Positions 30,701 through 41,066 of a stretch of DNA of 64,000 nucleotides are shown piece by piece. The DNA lies in assembly GCA_030998015.1 (NCBI GenBank), contig JARWMV010000237.1, positions 620,001-684,000 of the forward strand, given 5' to 3'. The DNA is from Ceratorhiza oryzae-sativae. Its lineage: Eukaryota; Basidiomycota; Agaricomycetes; Cantharellales; Ceratobasidiaceae. A model generated the notes under the pieces. It had not been told where the DNA came from and made no database searches. It worked only from the letters and a program-made list of their open reading frames with translations. The number at the start of each line of letters is the position of its first letter. Position 1 is the first letter of the stretch. A program made the translations under genes and the position numbers.

Positions 30701-33033
30701 AATGAGCCTGTGCGTAGACCGTGTTGCATGAAGCCTTTGTCTAAATAACTCTATCTCGACTCAGGTTATGTGTTATTCCTGGGTCTCCTGCGCCGATTGA
30801 TCGTATATGTGTGGGTGGAGACAACCTGCTACTTTTCTATTCACAAGGGCTAGCACGACTGTGGGATATGAAGACTCATGAGTTCTGGCGCTCAATGCAA
30901 CAAAACAAAGGGGAGGAGCTCCTTGACCAGGGCGGCTGGTTCGAAGTGTAAGCAACGCTGCTCCCTATCCCGACTGTTCACTGACTCTTGAGCAGACCGA
31001 TAGGTCGATGGGAGGCGCCACGGCCTATCCACACCCTTGGATCGTTACAAAACAATATCTCCTCACCGGATGCGGCCGCGACTCTCATCATGGACATATC
31101 TTCTATTGTAAATCTTTCAAAGGATGAAGCCGCACGGAAACAAGTGTCACAAATTTTGGCTGCAGTTGCGCCATGTGGTTTGAATCTGGATGTGGATGGC
31201 TCGTGCAAGGTAGCGTTTGGGGGCGGCGAGTGTGGGAAAGTTGCCCTTGGTTTAATTAGGTGAGCTTCTCCTTCTGTGTTACTAGAAGGAAGAATTTGGA
31301 ACAACCCCCCCAGCGAGCAATTCGGAGCTAGTTCCGTCATAGTATCAGACGACCCTGCTGGCGTTTGGAAGGTCTCTCCGCGATATACCACAATGAGGCT
31401 TCTGGGTATTGTTGCTTTGTTGAGAGGTGCATTGAACTTGGAAGGTGCGAATATATGCGTCTCGAGGGACCTAAATACTTATCTGTTTCCGATTCAGAGC
31501 ACGAACAACGAATCAGCAGCATCATATCGTTTTATATTGGGTGCTTGCCGGATGCTGTCGGCCCAGAATTTCAGCCTCCGTCGCTGGGTATCCTGGCGTC
31601 GTTTTGGGTTTGCAACCCCGGTGCGTCGATTTCAATAGACGTCCACCATGCGTCGGCCCTGACACATTTCGAATTAAGACGAAGTAAGACAAGCCGCGCG
31701 ATCAATTTTCGAATCGAGACTCGCACAACTGAACGAGGCGGAAGTTGTGGAGTGCGTTGCGTTTTGGAGGGAGCACTGTACGCTTTTTAGTTTTCTCAAA
31801 CGATAATTGCTTATTCAAAATGTTTGAAGTACCTAGCTTGCAGCCCGTCGAGTCCGCTCACTCACCTTTGGCTGTTCGAGCACTCATCGTTTGTGGATTA
31901 ATCGCTTCAGTAAAGCATTCTCTACTGTCAACAGTGTAGGTCGGCACGAAATAGGTGGGGGAGTCTACTAATGCAGCTCTCAGCTATGTAAACGATATTG
32001 CCAAATCCGTCGCACTCTACCTCCACGACGAAGCTCAAGCCACAAACGCATCATACTAATCGAATACTCTCGATCGAACTTTGTTCACGCGGCTTCCAAG
32101 TTTGGCAACACCATGTCGATGCAATGGAAATTTTGCGTGCACTATTTGGGTTCTCAGTTGCGTCGGTGGGTAGGAAAGGGCGGAAAGGAGGCACGTGCGG
32201 CGGTATTGCAGATTGCGGCGAGCAGCACTCCATTGTTTATGACTACTCTGTCGCTGGACATTACTCAGCCTAAATCCGTGGAGCATAGACGAGCAACGAT
32301 GCAATTGGTGGCATTTATTATTCGCAAAGTGAGTCGAGGAGTGTAAAACCGTCGACAAGACACTTAATTCTGGGTCTACAGAAACCGCTAGTGCTGTATC
32401 CGAATTTGCCACGGTTGGTAGAGGCTGTGGTGAGGTCTCTTGACCCAAGTTCGTCCGGGCGGGATACTATTATGGATGCGGCTACCGAGATATTGGCCGA
32501 GGTCGTGCGCATGTGAGTGAATGATGGCTCCACTGCGCTCGGCTAACCGCCTCTCAGTTATCCAAGCGTCGATTTTCACATGTCGACTCAAAAGTTAGCA
32601 GTTGGAACTCCCGAAGGGGCGGTGATTCTCTATGATCTCAAGACTGCGACTCGACTCTATGTGCTAGAAGGGCACGCGCGACGATTGACTGTTTTGAGTT
32701 TTTCTCCGGACGGACGACGATTGGTGACCGCTAGCTTAGAAGAGAGCGTAGTGATGGTTTGGAAAGTTGGCACGAGCTTCACAACCTGGTTTACACCAGG
32801 GGCTCCTCCACGTCAGGGACATGGCCATGATACATCTGAGCCATTAAACGACTCGATTTTAATGTTGGAGACGAAGGCAAGCTCGTGGACAACACAATTG
32901 GCGCATATATGCTGACTATTTTGCAGCACACATGACTGTCGCCGCGACACTCGAGTGGGTCGCATTCAGCTGGCCCACCGATCGGACTGCCCGGCTGAGC
33001 ATCCGCGACAGTGTGCTTACGTTTGCATGTTGA
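27754..33033 (+). CDS. WDR7/rabconnectin-3-like WD40 protein
   Basis: Large multi-exon gene. Proteins of this type combine WD40 repeats with an alpha-solenoid and are tied to V-ATPase assembly and vesicle traffic. Recognisable parts in order: a WD-like strand set (NQIVIAFGCEDGSIFLFV) at about 27955; a Ser-rich spacer; helical/WD segments at 28800-30700 (LFLLGAVDDGGIACWNA); LLLFYSQGLARLWDMKTHEF at about 30830. Solenoid segments run from about 31080 to 32510. The C-terminal WD repeats from about 32560 read KLAVGTPEGAVILYDLKTAT, LSFSPDGRRLVTASLEESVV, then VWKVGTSF. The last intron (32877-32926) is GC-AG. It joins LDFNVGDE to AHMTVAATLEWVAFSWPTDR, ending in DSVLTFAC. A one-base loss near 32841 is needed before it. 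The start is uncertain: the usual first WD repeats of the family are not visible. Confidence 0.72.
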
Positions 33034-33122
33034 TCTGCCGCTTTGTCAGGCCCCTGCCCCTTTCCGGTGGTCTATGCACCATAGGGGGTGGTGGCCCGTG
33101 CGCCATAGGGGCTGCTCCAATG

Positions 33123-33130
33123 TATATAAA
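33123..33130 (+). promoter_or_regulatory. TATA box of small secreted protein gene
   Basis: TATATAAA stands about 127 bases upstream of the ATG at 33257. Two CCATAGGGG copies (near 33080 and 33111) lie just before it. Confidence 0.55.
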
Positions 33131-33256
33131 GGCCTGCTCTCACCCGCCCTTGTTCCTCATCTGTTTTCTCCCACCACCCGTTCTCTACTCTTCGTTCCGC
33201 ATTTGCGCCTTTTAACGATTCGTATCCCACTCTCGTTCACGTCTACAACGAACACA

Positions 33257-33888
33257 ATGATCACTCTCCGTCTCGCTGCGCTCGTTTCCCTCGCAGTCGC
33301 CGTCGCTGCAACTCCCACCCCCGTGCCCTGGGACGGTGGCGACTCGTATGTCTTTTTGACATTTCATTTCGTACTTGGCTAACCTGTCTTGTAGCTACAG
33401 CGGTGCCGGCGGTGGCGCCAATGGTGGCACCGTCTATAGCAGCCCCAACCGTGGCCCACTCGGCCTTGGGCCCATCAAGGCCATCAACATCAACTCGGGC
33501 AACAGCGGGGACGGCGGTTTCGCTGACTCTGGAGCCTCTGTCGCTGGCTCTGGCGGTACTCGGTAATTCTGGTGTGCTTCTACTTGGCGACCCTGACTGA
33601 CTGGCCTTATCCAGCATCTCCAAAGGCAAAGGCAAGGGCGGCAAGGCTAATTCTGCTAGTGGTTCTGCTGGCGGTGACGCCTTTTCTGGCGCCGGCGGTC
33701 AAGCCCACGCCGGTTCTGTTCACGACGATGGAGGAATCAGTCTGCTCAACATCGGTACTGGTGAGTTGCCCCTATTCTCATGGCAATTGGCGTGGCTAAC
33801 TTTGATGTGCTCAGGCAACGCTGGTGACGCTGGCTCTGCCACAAGCGGCTCTGCGTTTGCCGGGCCCGCTGGCCACATCATTGGTTAA
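33257..33888 (+). CDS. small glycine-rich secreted protein
   Basis: Exons 33257-33345, 33395-33562, 33615-33760 and 33815-33888 sum to exactly 158 codons plus stop. The N-terminus is a signal peptide (MITLRLAALVSLAVAVAA) with cleavage expected near ATPTP. The mature protein is about 140 residues, very rich in Gly, Ser and Ala, and has no cysteine. It contains segments such as GGGANGGTVYSSPNRGP, INSGNSGDGGFADSG and KGKGKGGKANSASGSAGGDA. I see no catalytic domain. A strong TATA box and short leader suggest high expression. Candidate roles are structural wall protein or small secreted effector; the sequence alone cannot decide. Confidence 0.75.
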
Positions 33889-34001
33889 ATGCTTGTCACT
33901 GCCCGACTCGTGATGATCGTGCTCGCTGTGTTTGTAGTATTATTTGTACTGATATAATATAGAGCCCTTTATTTCGCTTGGTTGGTGAGATATACAAATG
34001 C

Positions 34002-36086
34002 CTAGGCAGTGAGATCGCACGCATAGGGGCGCAATGCGCACCACAGCGGCTGGAGCGCGATGGCACGCACACCGCGCTGGACCATGCGATAACGCACGTC
34101 GTGCAGACGTGGAAGAGCTTCGGTCACGTTGCGATTGGCTCCTGTCCAGAATACTTCGGCGGCGGCAGCAGCGCGCGGCCAGAGTTGGGGATCCAGATTG
34201 GACGGATCGGATTGTTCTGTCCAGAGCAGGGATTGCCCTCCGAGAATCAGTTTGGCTTGATCTGCTCCAGTGGTGCCGTTCAGAGGGTCAAACGAGTAAA
34301 TCTAGCGTTCGAGCTTCATTAGCTGGGTGCTCCTCGGGTTTGGAACGCGTCTCACCCTTTGCCGTGTCTTGAATGGGTCACACCAACTGTTACCACTAGG
34401 GAAGCTGCCTGACCATCCACCTCCTCCACAATCCTAGAGATAGCCCGGTCAAAGGAAGCCCCAAAGGAACACATTCAGCCAACGCACCAAGTAGAAGTAG
34501 TCGGATGCGGCATGGACCACGCGATACCCTTTCTGGACCACCGAAGCAACGTTCTGCGACGAAATCCAGACTAGTGTAACTGTGTCCTTGGGAAGCGTCA
34601 CATTATGGCTGAGCACCATCTCTGCCGAACTCATATGGTAAGTCACCTGCTCCGTCAGTGTGAAAGAATGTCCAGCCCAAACTTACCTTCCCAGACAACT
34701 GGCGTCCGCCCAGCGTTCCGTATAGCCGCATGAATCACATTAGTAAACTTGTCCAACGCCCCCTCGATGGTGATTCCTTGCTTCTTGAGCTCGTCTTGGG
34801 TAGGCTGGTCCCCCGCATAACACTTCATATTGATTTCATCCCCGCCAGTGCTGAAGAGTGTGCCGAGGCCTTTGAGCGGTGAAAGCACCGAACTGAAGAG
34901 GTCTGCTGTGAATTGTTGAACGGTAGATGATGCGAGGCGGAGTTGACCTGCGGGAGGCTCGTTGGCATAGGTAGCCCAGGGTGTAGAATACTATTCATCA
35001 AAGGAGTGAAGGCAAGGATCTAAAAGGTGAAACAGGGAGACTTACGTGACAAGCAATATAATCTGGGTGAGATTCGGCAATCGCACTCGTATGACCGGGG
35101 GTATCAATCTCGAGCATGACGTCGATTCCACGCTAAATAACAAGAATGAGGTGGGCGTTCTCAGTGTGGGGGAGCCGAGGCGGAAAACAGCGTACCTGAG
35201 CGGCATAGGTCACGATATCCTTCACGTCCGACTGGGAATAAACCTGAGCCGCCGAGTATGCACCTTGGCAGATAGTTCGGGGAACTTGGACACAACGAGC
35301 GGGAAAGATTGCGAATCGACAATATGCCAGTGGAACTGGTTGAGCTTGACCCAGGACATGGCGTCGATTGTGCGTTTGATGTCTGAGACAGGGAAGTAAT
35401 TCCGAGCAGTGTCCAAAAGAAGACCACGGTAAGGCTGTTCCAGCACATGGGTTAGTATCACAGGCATATGAAAAGCAGGCAAGATGTGTACGGACGTAGG
35501 CAGGCTTGTCTGTGATACTGAACGGCGCCTCGACAGTATAGGTATACGAATCATAGCTATACCTATTGGGGAAATCGAGTTAATGGTTGCCAAGGCGGCA
35601 GGTCGGAGACCGTACTCACCACATCTGGGTAAATGTTGTCAACCCTCGGAACAGTCCAAGTGTCGAATTGGCCGTGATAGTTGCGGCAGAGCCGTCGGCG
35701 GGGACAGTCAACGTATAGCCTTCGTCGCGTGTTCCAACAGCAGCAGTCGCCTCGTCTTGAAGTTTCTTGCCCTTGGCGGAGTATCCTTTTCCATAAGCGA
35801 GCACGACCTTGCTGAGCTCACGAGCGCTCTTGATCTTGGCCGCATCGGCCGATCCACGTCCAACCACGAGCCGCTCGAGTTTATCACTGTTGAGTTGGGC
35901 CTTGGCACGCGTCACGGCATCGCTCAAGTCGGACGGTGCTTCACCAGGAAGAGAGATTGAGACCGAGGGAGAAAGGCGGAGTGCCGTCGATCCGCTCGAA
36001 AGTAATGCTGGCTTTGGCCAAAGAGCCTGAGTCGGGTTCGCGCCCAACAGTGTGAGGAGTGCAAGGGAGACAGAGAATGGGACCAT
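34002..36086 (-). CDS. GH20 beta-N-acetylhexosaminidase, secreted
   Basis: Releases terminal N-acetylhexosamine from chitin oligomers or glycans outside the cell. The N-terminus is a signal peptide ([20 protein letters not shown]) followed by ALWPKPA. The GH20b-like N-terminal domain ends with [13 protein letters not shown]. The catalytic barrel starts at [16 protein letters not shown] and has [30 protein letters not shown] and [13 protein letters not shown] (catalytic Asp-Glu pair). [17 protein letters not shown] and a C-terminal [19 protein letters not shown], ending in [14 protein letters not shown], complete it. At least seven short introns; all junctions I checked keep frame, and the gene looks intact. 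A TATATA element lies about 40 bases upstream of the start. It may work with the chitin turnover machinery during wall remodelling. Confidence 0.9.
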
Positions 36087-36514
36087 TGGTGCAAACGGTT
36101 AAGGAGCCTCCAACCAGACCGGCTCAAATATATAGGCTGGCTTTCATGGGGGCTGTCAGGTTAGAGAAGGCTGAAGGGTGTGATGTTATGGTTGGCATCC
36201 AGAAGTAGCCTCGGCATTCTCGGAGCGGCTGCTATTGCTTCCACCGAGTCGCGCTGTGCACTGGGTAATATTACTCTAATATCCGTCTGCGTAGCACACT
36301 GTTGCGCCCCTAGGTGATCGACACGGTCGCTTAAAGCAGGAACTCGAATAATATCCTCTCTCATTCTATACTTTTAAGCGATCAAGGACGAGACTGGCCA
36401 GCAGAGTAACTAAGCGATTACAGATACGGTACACACGTGGCTCCAACGGGCTGAACCCGGCTCTATCCCTACAATTATTTCTGGTCAAACTGGCCGCACG
36501 GTACGCCTGTATGC
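36087..36514. other. intergenic, nothing recognised beyond the GH20 TATA element
   Basis: Contains the TATATA element at about 36124-36131 for the minus-strand GH20 gene. No coding sequence seen. Confidence 0.45.
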
Positions 36515-38481
36515 TCAGAATAGCAAGTCACCTCCGCCTCCGCTAGCAGCCCCTCCACTGAACGAACCAAATCCGCCTCCAGAAGCAGGGGGTTTGGCGT
36601 TTCCACTGCCCCAGATCGTGGCTTGCGCCTTCTCCCTCTCCAAATCCTTGATTGATTTCCCCCCAGCCGCCCCAGCTGCGGATTTGGGCGCCGTGGAGCT
36701 TGACCCAAGCGACATGTTCCAGAGATCGTCAAAGTTGCCAGACGATTTGGAGCCAGTATTTCCCGAGCTACCCGGCAGAATTTCGAACTTGCGAACTAGC
36801 GTTAGTTGGAGACATGACCGGCGCACTAGCAAAATAATTCGGCCCAGACGAGGCAGACATGGTTGATTGCATAGGAGGCCTGACTGCCGCACCGCCCATA
36901 CTAGTGGGAGATAACGGCTGGGCTCCAAACGACATTGCGCTGGGAGACTGGACGTTGCCGAAGGTCGAAGGGGTTGATGCACCGAACACAGGAGCAGCGG
37001 GAGCGGGAGTGAACGTAGTTTTAGCAGCTGGGGCGGGGGCTGGAGCATTGCCAAGCATGTCGAAAACATTTGCTTTGGGGCCAGCAGGGGCAGGGGCAGG
37101 GGCAGGGGTCGTGATAGTGGCGGATTGAACAGGTGCACTTTGGAAATCGTCAAAATCGTCTAAATGGGTTGGGTCAGTTAATTCAGTTTGAATTAGGTTC
37201 AAATTATAAATACCATCTAGGGAAATAGCTGGTGCAGGAGCAGGAGCAACCGGTTTGGCGACGGTTGGTGCTTGCATGGCGGAAACAGCGGGGGCAGCAA
37301 CAGGCTCATCGTCCCCAAAACCAAGTAAGTCGACAACAGGTGCCTTGGGCTGAGCAGGCAGGTGCAGGTGCAGCCGTGGCAGCTGTGCTCCTGCTCGTGT
37401 TTGTAGTTGTGTTCATCGAGGCGCTGCGGGAAGGTGCGCTAGTAGTTGAGCGTCGGGGCGTATCTTCCCACTCCCCAGCGTCGTATTCATCATACTGGCG
37501 CTCCCTGTCACCCCCACCCCTGGCGTAGCTTGACGAACCGCCGATTCCAGAGCTACTGTATTCTTTGAGGTGATGCGTGTAAGCCCGGCGGCTCTTGTAT
37601 GACACACCTCACGTACCCCGATCACGATCATACCCGCCCCCGTATCCACTCCCGCCTCCGCCTCCACTGTATCCAGCATTTTCGCTCCCAAATCCTCCAT
37701 ACCGACCTCCGCTAGACGTCGTGAACGACATCCCACCGTCGTTACCGACACCCGTATACTTGTTTCGGTTCATCTTGGCCTTTCGCCTCTCCTGCCTAAT
37801 CTTTTCAACGTCGCTCAATAGCTCAGCTATTTCTTTGGCCCGATTTCGAACGTTGATACCCTGGTCCTTGGCCTTGTCATCGATGTAGTGGAAATTCCGA
37901 AGCATTTTGATCGTGCTAATGTGAGACCGGGCATCATCGACCACGCGCTCAGAGCCGTGTTTGATGAGGTATTCGAGTAGCTGGAGTGCTTTGTATATTT
38001 GACGCCATTGGGAGGCCTCTTTTTCCATGAAACGAGAGTAAATGCAAGGCATGATCTCGTTGAAGTGTTGGCTATGAAAAGCGGTGAGCCCACACCGCCG
38101 CTAGCGGACCGAGCTACGTACAAGTTAAACGTTCTGAACAGCACAATTAGGCTCTGGAATCGTTCAACTCAAACGAAAACACACACCCTTGCGCAATCTC
38201 TTGCATCAATGTCGAACTCGCGCCCCTATGTGAAGTCGCGTCAGCACTCCCCTCTCGACTCAATAGAATGAACGCTAACCAAGGCTCGTCATTTGTAGCG
38301 TCCCTAACCTTTGCCTCCATCTCCGACACATTCAACACCATATTTTTTGCCTGACGAACCCCGTTTAGCAACCGACCGAACGTCAAAACCAGATACCAAA
38401 ACCAACCTGGTTGTACATGCTCTTGATATCATACATCGTAATCTGTGAGAGCGTGTTTCCGAGAGCTTCTATGCGGTCCAT
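36515..38481 (-). CDS. epsin-like ENTH-domain protein (Ent3-type)
   Basis: Clathrin adaptor binding phosphoinositides in endosome/Golgi traffic. The start exon reads MDRIEALGNTLSQITMYDIK. The ENTH domain continues through AKNMVLNVSEMEAKVRDATN, GASSTLMQEIAQG and IYSRFMEKEASQWRQIYKAL. It ends with LLEYLIKHGSERVVDDARSH, then ISTIKMLRNFHYIDDKAKDQG and RNRAKEIAELLSDVEKIRQE. A Gly/Tyr-rich linker and a Pro/Ala-rich region follow, with acidic DDFDDF motifs (adaptor or accessory binding). The C-terminus is SSGNFDDLWNMSLGSSS, ending GGGGDLLF. Between about 36770 and 36800 the frame moves by one base (from ...TNASSQ to KFEILPGSS), with no plausible intron. ENTH identity is certain; the Ent3 versus Ent1 choice is tentative. 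Confidence 0.85.
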
Positions 38482-39110
38482 CGTGGATTATACTTTAGTA
38501 GGACAATGTGAGTGTATGAGATCGGGTGTTGTCGCGTGGTCGCGGTCAAGGGAAAAGAAAGTAGGTGGATGACTAATAAAATTGGTATGACCAAACAGTA
38601 CCAATCACGACCTTAGCGTTGAGTCAGCGCCGGCTCCACGTTAACTACAGGCAGTGCAATGATGGAACATCATGAGTCATATATCTGCAGTGCACAACAG
38701 CCAAGGTATCCCAAATGGGAAGTTTTCTGGAATGTCATGAACATGTGCAAACAGCCTCAGAGTAAGGTATATAAGCACATGCAGTAGAGCTGTCCCCTCC
38801 CATCTCACAGACCACCACAACATTTGTATTAGGTAGGTATTCTTGATCTGGCTTGTTGTGGCCTTGTACCTGGGTTGGCTCATGCATATCATGACCCTAC
38901 ATTTGTGCAACATGTGTACACTCCCTTGAGGGGGGTGCTAGAGCCTGAACTCCAACATCCTCATAACCCAAGCACAGGCTTCAGTGTACACTTCCAACAC
39001 TGCAACACAAAGCCACAACACACCAACAACTGTTCCCCTTACACTTGGCCTTGTCTCTTTTCTTATCAAACCCTTAACCCTATTGCTGACTCAGCCTTCC
39101 TTTTTCAGAA
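38482..39110. other. intergenic and 5' leader of Clr2-like gene
   Basis: From about 38640 onward CpG is nearly absent. A TATA box (TATATAAG) lies at about 38768. A probable 5'-UTR intron spans 38833-39108 (GTAGGT donor, TTTTTCAG acceptor) and ends two bases before the start codon. Confidence 0.45.
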
Positions 39111-39890
39111 ATGGCAAACCCAAATATGATTGAATGGACTACTACTGATGCACCCAGGAAGCCACTACGCCCAAACAATTACAGTCTGGAGTGGAACCCA
39201 GATCCCATTGGGCATGTGAACTGGATGGAGCATCTCCCAGATGACCACAAGATAAACAAGGAATGGCGCCAATATGTGGGCACATTTATTGCAGAACGCT
39301 TCTTGGGGTACACCAACACAGGTAAGTGTAGACACTGCTTTGGCCCAAAATTTTATCTGACACCCCTGATAGATGACACTGCATACTGGATGAGTGGATT
39401 TCCACCAGGATATGCATTGTACTGCCACCACAAGACAATGCCTGAAGGGAAGCAAGATAGGCATGATGTCTACCTTTATGGTAAGACCCTTTGTTACTAC
39501 TACATGACATTAACTGACAGACTCAAATAGGATCACCTGAAGGGAAATTTCGCTCTCCAGATGAATTCCTCATGCATGCATTGTGGCTCATGGAAGGTGG
39601 CTCATGGAATGAGTGCAAGTGCAAATATTCCACAGGCATGCCCCAGATTGAAATCAATTGTAAATACAACCTGCCTGGGCTAAAGGTGTCTCCTGAGAAA
39701 CGCAGGCACTCTTGCTCTGGATAAATCCCCTGTGTATGACAATGCACACATCCTTATGCATGTCACATTATAACTTGACCTATGTTTTCATTATTTTCCA
39801 CATTTTATCCCCCTATCTGTATCTGTGATGCTTGATACCATTAGTGTAGGCACTGGCTGCCATTTTTATTTATTTGTTTGTCTGTGAAAC
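38640..39890. other. CpG-depleted island
   Basis: By eye I find no CpG between about 38645 and 39110 and only about half a dozen from there to about 39890. Flanking genes carry many CpGs per 100 bases. TpG and CpA are correspondingly common. This is the footprint expected from cytosine methylation followed by deamination, or of an insertion from a different sequence background. The change is abrupt on both sides. Confidence 0.65.
39111..39724 (+). CDS. Clr2-like N-terminal domain protein
   Basis: Exons 39111-39321, 39373-39480 and 39531-39724 sum to exactly 170 codons plus stop. The domain reads EWRQYVGTFIAERFLGYTNT-DDTAYWMSGFPPGYALYC, then RHDVYLYG-SPEGKFRSPDEFLMHALWL and ECKCKYSTG, ending HSCSG. 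The pattern (GFPPGYALY..., YLYGSP...FRSPxEF..H..WL, CxCKY) matches the N-terminal domain of cryptic loci regulator 2, a silencing-complex protein. Here it is a free-standing domain without the Clr2 C-terminal part. Codons avoid CpG almost completely, unlike all neighbours. It is probably one member of a dispersed multicopy family; a role in silencing is inference from homology. Confidence 0.7.
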
Positions 39891-41066
39891 CGTGTGTGTG
39901 TGTGAAAACAAGGTCAACGTGGGAATCGGTCTAAACATAGGGCCTAAGACACCTAATCGTCAAAACTCACCTAAACCCAATCCCGCCCAGCCGTCCACCT
40001 GTGCGGAACGTAAACCGAAAACTCCCCCGTGAATCAAAAAGAAAGACTTGAAATACACGGAGTTGGCCAAATAAGCAAATGCTCATATACCTCAAGGTTT
40101 GATAACCCAAACGGCCCGGCGGACTCTTCAGGGTTGGGACACGTTTGTCATTGGGCGGTAGCCCCCCCCCTCGTGCAGCCCACCTAGTCGAACGAATCCA
40201 TGTGCCTGGGAATTCATTTCGATGACATGCAAGTAATGTTAGGACGGGGATCTATATCTCCGACCCAACGCCCCCCCCCCTTGCTCCACGCCCTGGGGCA
40301 ACAGCGCGGATCAGTACGAACGCTTGAATCTCAGCCTCGGACGCCATATGGAGGGATAGCAAGGGGCGTAGAACGAGGGATGTGACGGCAGAGGCTTATA
40401 CCTCGCAGAGTCGACCTCTTCTGTTCCGTTCTTCTGTTTTCCCCCAAGTCGTTCGCGAATTCACACGTCGTAGGCAAAAAGCGCAGTTACGAATGTGAAT
40501 CAGCGGCGGCCGAATGGACTTAGCTGATGGATGACCTTCCGAGCCTGGTAGGAGTCGTTCAATCTATCATGCAATGGGCGAGTTCTAGTCTGAACCTAAG
40601 CTTACGATGGTAGTTGATCAACCGGGCTTGCAAGCTGCCCACCGAGTCCACGAGAACATGTGTACTAATTCTCAGCCTAAGCGGATCCTGTACAAACGCC
40701 GGAACCGATGAAGAGCGGGTTAAACCGAGGTTAAGCCATGTCCGCACGCGTTCACAAAAAAAGGTTATCGCATCCAAATTGGTATCAATTGTAATCAGTG
40801 TTACTAATACATCGCGCACACCACAACTACCAAGAAACACACAAACAGAAACGAAAAATTATATGTACGAAAACAGTCTGTAGTTGTGAGTATGTGCACC
40901 AATAAACAACTCGTATGGGGGAGATGAACATGACATGAGATATGACATAGAGCCGAAGAAAGACACAGTGAGGCATACAAGAAAACGTTAGGTGTCATAT
41001 TGGCCTCGACCAAAAAGCAAACACAGCAAGATGAAATTCAAAAACAAAAAAAAAAACTCTACTCAT
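39725..41066. other. intergenic, low-complexity patches
   Basis: Holds a GT microsatellite (about 39892-39903), two poly-C runs (about 40160-40169 and 40270-40279) and a poly-A patch near 41045. No coding sequence recognised. Confidence 0.45.
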
